Shown one piece after another: positions 15,640 to 24,405 of a DNA stretch of 25,685 nt (positions are counted from its first letter, which is position 1; every line of letters starts with the position of its first letter). The notes beneath the pieces are model-generated. The model was not told where the DNA came from, made no database searches, and saw only the letters and a list, made by a program, of their open reading frames with translations. A program made the translations under genes and the position numbers. Origin of the DNA: Verrucomicrobiota bacterium (GTDB lineage: Bacteria; Verrucomicrobiota; Verrucomicrobiia; Opitutales; Oceanipulchritudinaceae); NCBI GenBank assembly GCA_009908535.1, contig JAAAOD010000189.1, positions 1-25,685 on the forward strand, read 5' to 3'.

Positions 15640-15656
15640 TGCCTTCATCCTACTGT
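15628..15656 (+). promoter_or_regulatory. Candidate sigma-70 promoter for glnE-glnA
   Basis: TTGACC (15628-15633), a 17-base spacer and TACTGT (15651-15656) give a plausible housekeeping promoter. Its -35 lies inside the right arm of the palindrome at 15596-15639, so a protein bound there would block it. Transcription would begin around 15663, just before the GTG at 15666, making the message nearly leaderless. Confidence 0.45.
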
Positions 15657-15665
15657 TTGCGCCTT

Positions 15666-18434
15666 GTGCGGACGCTCGATCAGATACTGGCCTGGAGTCG
15701 ACCGTACCGGCAATGGCTGGAACGCTTTCCCCAGCTTGCGGAAGCGTTGCAGGAGGAGCTGGATCCGGAGAGCGGACCCTTCGGGCCCGGGCGCCTGCGG
15801 CAAAGCCGGGAATGGCTCTCGGCCCGCCTTCCGGATTCTCCCTGCTTTCTCCAGCATTTCCGGCGCCTGCACACCCTCCGCATCGCCCTCCGTGAACGGC
15901 GCGAGAGCGCCGCGCTGCCCTCCCTCCTGCGCGAGCACAGCGACCTCGCCGAATTCTGTCTAGCCACTTTGCTGGAGGAGGTGCGGGAGGCATCGCGACA
16001 GCAGTACGGGGACCCATGGCTCGAGGAAGCCGACCGCTGTGCCGGCCTCCTTGTCCTCGCCCTTGGCAAACTGGGGGGCCGCGAGTTGAACCTCTTCTCC
16101 GATATCGACCTCATCTTCGTCTGCGAAGGCAAAGGCTATTGCCGCAAAAACGGGCGCCGCACCCATTGCAGCAACACCGCCTTCTACTGCCGGCTGGTCC
16201 GTACTTTCTGCCAGCGCGCGCAGAGACGGACGGAGGCGGGCCTGCTTTTTCATGTCGACCTGCGCCTCCGTCCGGAAGGGGAAAGCGGGCCCCTCGTGCC
16301 GACCCTGGAAAGCCTGCTGCAGTATTATTACGGCCGCGGACAGCCGTGGGAACGCATGGCCCTGTTGAAAGCCCGCCGCGTCTACGGATCACGCGAAATG
16401 GAGCATGAATTCACGGAGACCATCCACTCCTTCCGATATCCGCGATTCCCTCCCCCGAACCTGAGCGCGGAGGTCGCCTTCCTGAAGGAACGGACCGAGC
16501 AGGAGATCGTCGGCCGGACCGCAATGCGGGAAGACATCAAGAACGGCTGGGGCGGCATTCGCGAAATCGAATTTCTTGTCCAGGTCCTGCAGCTTCTCCA
16601 CGGCAGCCGCCTGCCTTTTCTGCAGACGCCAAACACGCGCGAGGCGCTCGAGCAACTACGCCGCTACGAGATCCTGCCTCCCGGGGAGGCCCGGGCCCTC
16701 GTCGCGGCCTGGGAAATCCTCCGGCGCACGGAGAACCTCCTCCAGCTTCAGGAGGAAAAACCGGTCCACCGGGTTCCGGGCGGCCGCGAAGACCGGGAGC
16801 GGCTGGCCGGCCTTCTCGGCTTTGTCGACGGGAAGGCCTTTCTCGAGGAACTGAAATCCGCCCGGGAGGTGGTGCACAGCCACTACGGCGAACTTTTTCC
16901 CCGGAAGGATAAGAATCCCCTGCAGGAGGAATGGATGGCCCTGTTCTCCGGACGTCCCGTTTCCGGCAACCTCCAGCCACGGCTGGCGAGCTGGTTTGGC
17001 GAAAGGGAGAAGGAAGGCGAAGCGGCGCTGCGCTCCCTTGCCACCGATCAACCCAACCGTCCCGTTACGCGGGAGGAAATTTCCCTCTTTGTCCACTTGA
17101 CGGGCGCCTTTGCCGACACGCTTCCGCGAACCGCCGACCCGGTCCGCACCCTCCAGCGCATTGCTTCCTTTGCCACCGCATACGGGGCGCGGAAGGAGTT
17201 CCTCCGCACCTGCCGCGAATACCCCCACTTTTTCACCCTTCTCGCTCTCCTCTTCGACCGGAGCACCTTCATTCATCAGCTCCTCTGCCGCTTCCCTTTC
17301 ATTATGGAGGAACTCCTGCGCCGGACCGGTCGGCGGCGGAAAACCGTCCGGGACCAACTCGACGACCTCGCCCATGGACCGGAAAAGGAATTCCCCGACT
17401 GGCTGTGGCTTTTTGTGAAAGCCGAACAGGTTCGCATCGTCGGCAACCAGCTTCTCGGTTTTGATTCCCGCTCCGCCATGGAGGCGCAGCTGAGCGACCT
17501 TGCGGAGGCGGTCTGCCGCGAATGCCTGCGCAGGCTCGGGATTGAGGAGCAAATGGGCGTGCTCGCCTTCGGAAAATTCGGGGGAGGCGAGTTGAGCCCC
17601 GGTTCCGATCTCGACCTTGTCCTGATCTCTCCCGGTCCGCCTACGGAATCGTTGAAGGAGGCGGTGCGTACCTTTCTGCGCCTGCTCGGGCACGACCGGA
17701 CACCGGGCTCTACCTTTGCCGTCGATCTCCGTCTACGCCCGCACGGCAGCGATGGCCCGCTCCTGACCAGTTTCGAGCGCCTGCGAACGTATTATGCCAG
17801 GAAGGCGCAGGATTGGGAAGTGCAGGCCCTCGTCCGCGCCCGGATTGTGGCCGGACCGCTGTCCCTGCGCAGGCAATTCAGTGAATTCCGCCACAGTCTT
17901 CTCTTTTCTCCCCAGGCATACCGCCCCCCGGGAAAGGATTTTGAGGATCCGGCCATGCGGAAGCCTCGCCTCCGCGAAAAGGTCGGCTCCCGCGATCCCG
18001 TCCGATGCTTCAAACACGCGCCCGGTGGGTCCGTCGATATCGAGTTGTTCACCCTGCACCTGGCCCGGCATTTCGGCGCCTTCCTGCCCGCCCTGAGGGT
18101 TCCGCGCGTACGCCAGCTGCTCGCCTTTATCGCAGAGACCCCCGCGCTTTCCGCCTTCGCCCCGCTCCAGAAAACCTACGCCCGTTTTCGCGAGATCGAG
18201 CTGGCCCTGCGCCGGGATTCCTTCCGGGACGTCCATGAGCTGCCCGCGAATGCGGCCGAGCGGGACTCCCTCGCCCGCTGGCTGGATTGTGAAAACGCGG
18301 ACGCCCTTTCCGCTGAAATCCGGCACTTGCTCGGGAAGACCCGCCAGCTCCTCGCTTCCCCCTTGCCAGATCCGCGCTTCTTCCCTCAAAATCCACCGCC
18401 AACTTTCACCAGCGAAAAAGGTTCATTATCATGA
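15666..18434 (+). CDS. glnE: Bifunctional glutamine synthetase adenylyltransferase/adenylyl-removing enzyme
   Basis: GlnE adds AMP to glutamine synthetase (C-terminal domain) and removes it (N-terminal domain) in response to nitrogen state, normally through PII. Both nucleotidyltransferase domains are present. The first has LALGKLGGRELNLFSDIDL (acidic pair D146/D148), the second LAFGKFGGGELSPGSDLDL (D648/D650). Each is followed by a VDLRLRP(H/E)G motif. The size of about 922 aa is close to the 946 of E. coli. The start is uncertain: GTG 15666 fits the promoter position, TTG 15657 is also in frame, and the frame is open further upstream across the palindrome. The stop overlaps the glnA ATG (ATGA), so enzyme and target are translationally coupled. 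Identification is secure. Confidence 0.95.
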   Translation: MRTLDQILAWSRPYRQWLERFPQLAEALQEELDPESGPFGPGRLRQSREWLSARLPDSPCFLQHFRRLHTLRIALRERRESAALPSLLREHSDLAEFCLATLLEEVREASRQQYGDPWLEEADRCAGLLVLALGKLGGRELNLFSDIDLIFVCEGKGYCRKNGRRTHCSNTAFYCRLVRTFCQRAQRRTEAGLLFHVDLRLRPEGESGPLVPTLESLLQYYYGRGQPWERMALLKARRVYGSREMEHEFTETIHSFRYPRFPPPNLSAEVAFLKERTEQEIVGRTAMREDIKNGWGGIREIEFLVQVLQLLHGSRLPFLQTPNTREALEQLRRYEILPPGEARALVAAWEILRRTENLLQLQEEKPVHRVPGGREDRERLAGLLGFVDGKAFLEELKSAREVVHSHYGELFPRKDKNPLQEEWMALFSGRPVSGNLQPRLASWFGEREKEGEAALRSLATDQPNRPVTREEISLFVHLTGAFADTLPRTADPVRTLQRIASFATAYGARKEFLRTCREYPHFFTLLALLFDRSTFIHQLLCRFPFIMEELLRRTGRRRKTVRDQLDDLAHGPEKEFPDWLWLFVKAEQVRIVGNQLLGFDSRSAMEAQLSDLAEAVCRECLRRLGIEEQMGVLAFGKFGGGELSPGSDLDLVLISPGPPTESLKEAVRTFLRLLGHDRTPGSTFAVDLRLRPHGSDGPLLTSFERLRTYYARKAQDWEVQALVRARIVAGPLSLRRQFSEFRHSLLFSPQAYRPPGKDFEDPAMRKPRLREKVGSRDPVRCFKHAPGGSVDIELFTLHLARHFGAFLPALRVPRVRQLLAFIAETPALSAFAPLQKTYARFREIELALRRDSFRDVHELPANAAERDSLARWLDCENADALSAEIRHLLGKTRQLLASPLPDPRFFPQNPPPTFTSEKGSLS

Positions 18435-19840
18435 CTCCACAGGAAATTCTCACCCTCATCCGTGAAAAGGAAGTTCTTTTCGTCGATTTCAAGTTCTCCG
18501 ATATCCACGGGCGCCTGCAGCACTTCACCATTCCGGTCGCGCATTTCAGCGCGGACATTTTCGAGGAGGGCCTCGGCTTTGACGGCTCCTCCATCCGGGG
18601 CTGGCAGGGGATTGAGGCGTCGGACATGCTCGTGATTCCCGATCCGCGCACCGCCTTTATTGATCCCTTTGTCGCCCAACCGACCCTCAGCCTGACCTGC
18701 GACATCGAGGATCCCATCACACGGGATCCTTATTCGCGCTCGCCGCGGGGGATCGCCGTCAAGGCGGAGGAATACCTGCGCGCCAGCGGCATCGGGGACA
18801 GGGCGTTGTTCGGTCCCGAGGCCGAGTTCTTCGTCTTTGACGAGGTCCGCTACCGCAGCGAATCCAACGAGTCCTTCTACCGGGTCGATTCTTCCGAAGG
18901 TATCTGGAACACCGCCACAGAGGAGTTTCCCAACCTCGGGCACAAGATTCCGCACAAGGAGGGGTACCTGCCCGTCCCCCCGATGGACCGGCTCATGGAT
19001 CTCCGTAATGAAATGGTCACGACAATGCAGCAGATCGGCATCGATGTCGAAGCCCAGCATCACGAGGTCGCCACCGGCGGACAGTGCGAAATCGACCTGC
19101 GCTTCGACAGCCTCCTCCTCATGGCTGACAACCTGTGCAAATACAAGTACGTCGTGAAAAATGTCGCCGCCCAGTTCGGCAAAACGGCCACCTTCATGCC
19201 GAAGCCGATTTTCGGCGACAACGGATCGGGTATGCATGTCCATTCCTCCATCTGGAAAGGGGACAAGCCCATCATGGCCGGGGACGGCTATGCCGGCCTG
19301 AGCGAGGAAGGTCTCTTCTATATCGGCGGCATCCTCCGTCATGCCAAGGCCCTCTGCGCCCTCACCAATCCGACCAACAACTCCTACAAGCGCCTTGTTC
19401 CCGGTTTCGAGGCTCCGGTCATTCTCGCCTACTCCGCGCGCAACCGCTCCGCCATCTGCCGCATCCCCACCTACAGTGACAGTCCCAAGGCCAAGCGGGT
19501 CGAGTTCCGCTGCCCCGATCCCTCCGCGAACCCGTATCTCGCCTTTTCCGCCATTCTCATGGCCGGTCTTGACGGCATCGAGAACCGGATCGACCCGGGC
19601 GACGCCATTGACAAGAACCTCTACGATCTTCCCCCCGAGGAGGCTGCCAATCTCGACACCGTCCCGGAAAGCCTCCGCGGTTCCCTTCAGGCCCTCGATG
19701 AGGATCGCGGCTTCCTCCTTAAGAACGACGTCTTCACGGAGGACTTCATCGACAACTTCATCGACCTGAAGATGGCGGAATACGATGAGGTGCGGCTGCG
19801 TCCTCATCCCCGCGAGTACGACCTCTATTACGACATCTGA
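18431..19840 (+). CDS. glnA: Glutamine synthetase type I
   Basis: GlnA makes glutamine from glutamate, ammonia and ATP as a dodecamer in the cytosol. The 469-aa product matches GSI-beta in length and motifs: GLGFDGSSIRGW, the metal-binding FGPEAEFFVFD, the HHEVATGGQCEI segment, and the ATP-binding PIFGDNGSGMHVHSS. The adenylylation site KNLYDLPPEE is intact, with Tyr398 counted from Met, equivalent to the classic E. coli tyrosine. That fits the glnE gene directly upstream and its ATGA overlap. Regulation is therefore expected by adenylylation, probably together with the divergent NtrC-type regulator. The stop is four bases from the convergent moxR stop. Identification is secure. Confidence 0.98.
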   Translation: MTPQEILTLIREKEVLFVDFKFSDIHGRLQHFTIPVAHFSADIFEEGLGFDGSSIRGWQGIEASDMLVIPDPRTAFIDPFVAQPTLSLTCDIEDPITRDPYSRSPRGIAVKAEEYLRASGIGDRALFGPEAEFFVFDEVRYRSESNESFYRVDSSEGIWNTATEEFPNLGHKIPHKEGYLPVPPMDRLMDLRNEMVTTMQQIGIDVEAQHHEVATGGQCEIDLRFDSLLLMADNLCKYKYVVKNVAAQFGKTATFMPKPIFGDNGSGMHVHSSIWKGDKPIMAGDGYAGLSEEGLFYIGGILRHAKALCALTNPTNNSYKRLVPGFEAPVILAYSARNRSAICRIPTYSDSPKAKRVEFRCPDPSANPYLAFSAILMAGLDGIENRIDPGDAIDKNLYDLPPEEAANLDTVPESLRGSLQALDEDRGFLLKNDVFTEDFIDNFIDLKMAEYDEVRLRPHPREYDLYYDI

Positions 19841-19844
19841 TTCC

Positions 19845-20807
19845 CTACAGCGGGGACGGGATCTGCTCGATCATCGCGGCAAGGATGCCCTCGACGCGTT
19901 CCCGCTCCTCGAGGGGATCGGAGCCGTGCGAGCGGGTGGCAAGTCGGTGCGCGCAAACCGGGGCGAACAGATCGTCGATGTCTTCCGGAACAACGAAGGT
20001 CCGCCCGTGGTAAAAGGCGCGGGCCTGCGCCGCCACTTTCAGGGCGAGGGCGCCGCGCGGACTGATGCCGCTGCGGAAAGTCTCTTCCTCGCGGGTCGCC
20101 CGGATGAGGCGTAGTAGATATTCCAGTACACTCTCCTCGATGTACAATTCCTCCACCTGTGCCTGCCAGCGGCGCACTTCATCAAGACCGGCCACCGCCT
20201 CTCCCCCGATGCGGTCGTAATGCCGCAACCCGACCTTGAGAATGTCCACTTCGTCGGCAAAGGCCGGATACCCCATCTGCGTCCGCATGAAAAAGCGGTC
20301 CATCTGGCTGTCCGGAAGGGGAAAGGTACCCTCGAAATCGACGGGATTCTGCGTCGCGAAGACCATGAAGGGCTTCCCCACCTCGTAGGTTTCCCCGTCC
20401 ATGGAAAGGCGTCCCCGGTCCATCACCTCGAGAAGGGCGCTTTGTGTCTTTGGGGTGGTGCGGTTGATTTCGTCCGCAAGCAGGATGTTGGCAAAGACCG
20501 GACCGGGCTTGAAAACAAAGCGCCCCTGCTGCTCCTCGTAAACGGAGACGCCAAGAACGTCGGCAGGCAGCAGGTCGCTGGTAAACTGGATACGCTGGAA
20601 ATCGCCGTGCAGGGCCTTCGCAAGGGCGTAGGCGAGGGTCGTCTTGCCCATTCCGGGAAGATCCTCAAGGAGCAGATGGCCACCCCCGAGCAGGCAGATC
20701 AGGACGCGGTCGAGAACCTCACTCTTGCCGCGGATGACCGAGCCGAGACGCGCCTTCATCCGGGTGAGGGATTCCACCGCTTGCGCGTGTCCGGCCTCCA
20801 GACCCAT
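19845..20807 (-). CDS. MoxR-family AAA+ ATPase
   Basis: This is a 320-aa MoxR-type AAA+ ATPase, a family thought to act as chaperones that mature metal-dependent or VWA-domain protein complexes. The Walker A is LLEDLPGMGKTTLA (canonical EGVPGxGKT, around 45-58) and Walker B is ILLADEINR. The segment MVFATQNPVDFEGTFPLPDSQMDRF carries sensor 1 and the MoxR-specific sequence, and GISPRGALAL is the lid/sensor 2 part. I chose ATG 20807, since the upstream frame overlaps the icd coding end and lacks homology. It lies seven bases after the icd stop and is probably co-transcribed. The usual following DUF58 and VWA genes are missing because convergent glnA follows, so its partner must be elsewhere. 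Confidence 0.92.
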   Translation of the reverse strand: MGLEAGHAQAVESLTRMKARLGSVIRGKSEVLDRVLICLLGGGHLLLEDLPGMGKTTLAYALAKALHGDFQRIQFTSDLLPADVLGVSVYEEQQGRFVFKPGPVFANILLADEINRTTPKTQSALLEVMDRGRLSMDGETYEVGKPFMVFATQNPVDFEGTFPLPDSQMDRFFMRTQMGYPAFADEVDILKVGLRHYDRIGGEAVAGLDEVRRWQAQVEELYIEESVLEYLLRLIRATREEETFRSGISPRGALALKVAAQARAFYHGRTFVVPEDIDDLFAPVCAHRLATRSHGSDPLEERERVEGILAAMIEQIPSPL

Positions 20808-20814
20808 GGTCGCC

Positions 20815-22059
<1,245 letters not shown>

Positions 22060-22132
22060 CTTGCTTAAGCTGCCCACTTTTCCGATGCACCCAACCACCT
22101 GCAAGGCTTTTCCCCGGGTCCGGAGGCCACCT

Positions 22133-22164
22133 GAAAAAAAATCCCCCCCGTTGCCGGGGAGGAT
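22133..22164 (-). terminator. Rho-independent terminator of the histone-like gene
   Basis: Read on the minus strand, ATCCTCCCCG (22164-22155), a GCAA tetraloop and CGGGGGGGAT (22150-22141) form a 10-bp stem with one G-T wobble, followed by a run of about eight T. It lies some 60 bases after the stop of the histone-like gene and before icd, so it should insulate icd from it. Confidence 0.9.
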
Positions 22165-22225
22165 GGGAAAAGAAAACCGGTGCCGCTGTGTCCGCGCCAC
22201 GACACCGCGTAGGAAAAGGCCTTCT

Positions 22226-22933
22226 TCAGCGGCGCGCTTTCTTGGCAACCCGCTTGCGGGAAGCCTTGCGAGCCACCGCCTTCTTGCTCGGGACCTTCTT
22301 CTTCACCACCGCCTTGCGGGCGGCTTTTTTCGCCGGACGCTTCTTCGTCGCCGCTTTCTTCACGGCGCGCTTCTTCGTCGCGGCCTTCTTCGCCGGGCGC
22401 TTCTTCGTCGCGGCCTTTTTCGCCGGGCGCTTCTTCGTCGCGGCCTTTTTCGCCGGCCGCTTCTTCGTCGCGGCCTTTTTCGCGGCGCGCTTTTTCCCGG
22501 CAGCCTTTTTCTTCGTGCCGGCCTTTTTCGCGGCGCGCTTTTTCCCGGCCGTTTTCTTGGCCGGTGGCGGGGCCGCGCTGGCGAGGGCCTTTTTCAGCTG
22601 GGCCTGGACCGTCTTTTTCTGGGCGGAATCCATGAGGGACTCCAGAGCATGACGGATCAGATACGCCATACTGACTTTCTCGGACTTCGACAACTTGTCG
22701 AGGACACCGCGCTTGTCGTCGGAAAGCCTGACCGACAACTGCTTCCTTTCACCACCGGCTTTGCGGGAGATCTTTTTATAATCAAACCGCTCGATGGCGT
22801 GATCGATTAGTTTCGAGATGGATACGTTCCCCAACTGACGGCGCAGCTTTTCGAGGCTGTCCGCGAGGTCCGCGTCGATCTCAAAACTAAGCGGTGTGGT
22901 TTTCACGTGGCTTTGTTTTGGCTGTTTAGGCAT
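22226..22933 (-). CDS. Tandem ribbon-helix-helix-like protein with histone H1-like Lys/Ala tail
   Basis: This 235-aa protein has two parts. Residues 13-51 and 64-102 each read as a ribbon-helix-helix (CopG/Arc-type) unit. Each is a short beta strand (PLSFEI, KQLSVRL), a helix (ADSLEKLRRQLG, KRGVLDKLSKSE), a turn with serine (NVSISKL, KVSMAYL) and a second helix (IDHAIERF, IRHALESL). Residues 122-235 are a very basic tail built on KKAATKKRPA units, like eukaryotic H1 tails and chlamydial Hc2. Such tails bind DNA without sequence specificity, so the protein probably organises the nucleoid and could also regulate genes. ATG 22933 is preceded by a strong Shine-Dalgarno (AGGGGAG, six-base spacing). 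It has its own terminator and an AT-rich upstream region. The RHH reading is by eye and unproven. Confidence 0.8.
   Translation of the reverse strand: MPKQPKQSHVKTTPLSFEIDADLADSLEKLRRQLGNVSISKLIDHAIERFDYKKISRKAGGERKQLSVRLSDDKRGVLDKLSKSEKVSMAYLIRHALESLMDSAQKKTVQAQLKKALASAAPPPAKKTAGKKRAAKKAGTKKKAAGKKRAAKKAATKKRPAKKAATKKRPAKKAATKKRPAKKAATKKRAVKKAATKKRPAKKAARKAVVKKKVPSKKAVARKASRKRVAKKARR
22338..22487 (-). repeat. Five tandem 30-bp repeats coding the basic tail
   Basis: Contiguous 30-bp units start at 22338, 22368, 22398, 22428 and 22458 on the plus strand, each beginning CGCTTCTTCGTCGC. They encode ten-residue KKAATKKRPA-type units. Degenerate copies continue to about 22558 and before 22338. There are no spacers. 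The near-identity of the DNA (not only the protein) suggests recent slippage expansion. Confidence 0.9.
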
Positions 22934-22939
22934 AGCTTT

Positions 22940-22946
22940 CTCCCCT
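22940..22946 (-). promoter_or_regulatory. Strong ribosome binding site of the histone-like gene
   Basis: On the minus strand, AGGGGAG lies six bases before the ATG at 22933. It is the clearest Shine-Dalgarno in this window, where most genes have none, and it fixes this start over the upstream in-frame ATG at 22972. Confidence 0.75.
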
Positions 22947-22963
22947 GTATTGGATTTGGAGTA

Positions 22964-23040
22964 CTCGGACACAACTGTTTACAAGATGTTTTCAAAATTT
23001 CAACAAAAAAAGTATTGAAAAACAACTGCATCCCATTTCA
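22964..23040 (-). promoter_or_regulatory. AT-rich promoter region of the histone-like gene
   Basis: This stretch is strikingly AT-rich against a GC-rich background. It contains two TTGAAA hexamers on the minus strand (22998-23003 and 22990-22995) as possible -35 elements, but no good -10 at correct spacing; TAAACA (22976-22981) is the best, 16 bases from the first. ACAACTG is repeated directly at 22971 and 23022. The rest of the gap up to 23103 shows nothing clear. Confidence 0.4.
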
Positions 23041-23103
23041 GCCCGGTCGGGCCCCGCAGAGGTAGGGCATCATCTGAGAATCTGGATACGGGGAAGGCGG
23101 AAC

Positions 23104-23931
23104 TCACGGCTGTAGGGAGAAACCGTCTACTTCGAGGCGGATGCTTTCGCGGGTGCGGCGGTTTTCCCAGACGAGGGAGCTGAACATCCAGCCGCTGGAA
23201 AACTCGCGGAAGCCGCCGACGCGGACGCGGGCGGTCCTTGCTTCGGGTGTAGTGAAAACGTCGATGCGGAGGATGGCGGCGTAGTCCTCGTCAAGCCAGA
23301 CCTCGACCCTTTGCGGGGAGTCGTCCCCGGCGGGATTGCGGAGAACGAAGACATGGGCGGGCCTGCCGAGGAAACGGTCCGGCCCCTTGTAGCGAGGATT
23401 TCCCCAATCGAGGAAAGTCAGGAGCAGGTCGTCAATGGATAGGGGGAGACCCGGTAGAAGGGGCTCCTCCAGATCGGAATCCGTAGCGGTTTTCCACTCA
23501 CCGTCCTCTCCGCGCCGGCGGACCACTTTCCCCTCCGGCGTGAACTCGAGGCGGACCCGGGTCGTCGTGACGTTCCCCTTCGGCGCGCGAAGGCGGATGG
23601 CGGTGGTCCTTACGGTTTGGCTCCAATCCCCTTCGAGGCGCAACCCGTAGTGTCGTGAAGGGTCACGGGGCGGGCGGTAAGTCAATCTTCCCTCGAGAAC
23701 AAAAGAGCCGAGGGCGCGATTCGCCTGAAAGGCTTCCCAGATCGCCTCCCCTTGCCCTTGCGGGAGGGAGGCCGGGTCCTGACGGTTCGGGGGCTCGCGG
23801 AACTTGAACTGGGCCTGCAGGGAAGCGGAAAAACAGAGGCAGAGAAGGAAGATCCATGCGACAAAAAAACGCCCGTCCGCGGAGAGGCGGCACGGGCGTG
23901 GCGGAAAAGGAAAAGCGGGCAGTCCGATCAT
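23104..23931 (-). CDS. Secreted LolA-like/outer-membrane lipoprotein-sorting-like protein
   Basis: The 275-aa product has an N-terminal export signal after a short extension: FFVAWIFLLCLCFSASLQA ends at an A-x-A-type cleavage site at about residue 40. The mature part is beta-rich, with repeated strands such as LEGRLTYRPP, RLRLEGDWSQ-type segments, RPAHVFVLRNPAG, VEVWLDEDYAAILRIDVF and GWMFSSLVWENRRT. This order resembles the LolA/LolB-like fold of COG2834 proteins that carry lipoproteins or lipids through the periplasm. It is only a resemblance; no catalytic residues are visible. The ATG at 23931 overlaps the secG stop (ATGA), so the gene is coupled to secG. A later internal start is possible, since the first 20 residues are unusual ahead of a signal peptide. 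Confidence 0.62.
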   Translation of the reverse strand: MIGLPAFPFPPRPCRLSADGRFFVAWIFLLCLCFSASLQAQFKFREPPNRQDPASLPQGQGEAIWEAFQANRALGSFVLEGRLTYRPPRDPSRHYGLRLEGDWSQTVRTTAIRLRAPKGNVTTTRVRLEFTPEGKVVRRRGEDGEWKTATDSDLEEPLLPGLPLSIDDLLLTFLDWGNPRYKGPDRFLGRPAHVFVLRNPAGDDSPQRVEVWLDEDYAAILRIDVFTTPEARTARVRVGGFREFSSGWMFSSLVWENRRTRESIRLEVDGFSLQP

Positions 23932-24326
23932 TCCTGGGGTTTGGGCGGAGCTTCGTCAGCGTCTTCTTCCGGTGCGGGGGCCTCCGGTGAGGCGGCGGGG
24001 GTTGCCCCCTCCGCAGCGGGCTCGGCCCTTTCCACGGGAATATCCGGAAGGTCGGTATCGACCTCCTCGACAGCTCCATGTTCGCGGGCCATGTAGAGGA
24101 GGTAAAGGGTGAGAGCGACGATGAAGAAACCGAAGGCGGCCCATTTGGTGGCCCGCGTGAGAATGTTCGTCGTTTCCGCGCCGAAGGTGGACTCGGCGAC
24201 CCCGCCGCCAAAAGCGGATCCCATGCCGCCGCCGGAGCTGCCCTTCTGCATGAGGATAACCAGCACCATGAAGAGGCTGATCAGGATCAGCACGAAGGTC
24301 AGGAAAGATATGATAATGTTGAGCAT
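23928..24326 (-). CDS. secG: Preprotein translocase subunit SecG
   Basis: SecG is a small membrane subunit of the SecYEG export channel. The 132-aa product has two membrane helices. The first, from residue 2 (LNIIISFLTFVLILISLFMVLVILM), is followed by the hallmark QKGSSGGGMGSAFGGG loop, and the second is ATKWAAFGFFIVALTLYLLYM. The C-terminus is a long acidic, Pro/Ala-rich tail (about 45 residues) not essential in the family and common in larger SecG forms. I chose ATG 24326; an upstream in-frame start at 24377 would put 17 polar residues before the first helix. It is followed directly, with overlap, by the LolA-like gene and preceded 79 bases away by parB on the same strand. Identification is secure. 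Confidence 0.93.
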   Translation of the reverse strand: MLNIIISFLTFVLILISLFMVLVILMQKGSSGGGMGSAFGGGVAESTFGAETTNILTRATKWAAFGFFIVALTLYLLYMAREHGAVEEVDTDLPDIPVERAEPAAEGATPAASPEAPAPEEDADEAPPKPQE

Positions 24327-24405
24327 GGCCCTTCCGTTATTGGAAAAAACAGCGGAAACTGGGTTCCGGGAGAGCAAGTTTCAAGGAAAATCTCCTCCAG
24401 AGCGG

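Noticed and set aside
18386..19807. Long open antisense frame of over 470 codons across glnA
   Set aside because: Its translation has no recognisable domain and mirrors the codon bias of glnA on the other strand. Similar antisense open frames cover icd, the NtrC-type gene, rpoN and the glycosyltransferase, as expected in GC-rich DNA.
22338..22487. Regular 30-bp repeats as a CRISPR array
   Set aside because: The repeats are contiguous without spacers, lie in frame inside a gene and encode a Lys/Ala tail; no cas genes are present.
23041..23052. GCCCGGTCGGGC as a terminator for the secG/LolA-like transcript
   Set aside because: The stem is only four to five base pairs and no T-run follows directly on the minus strand.
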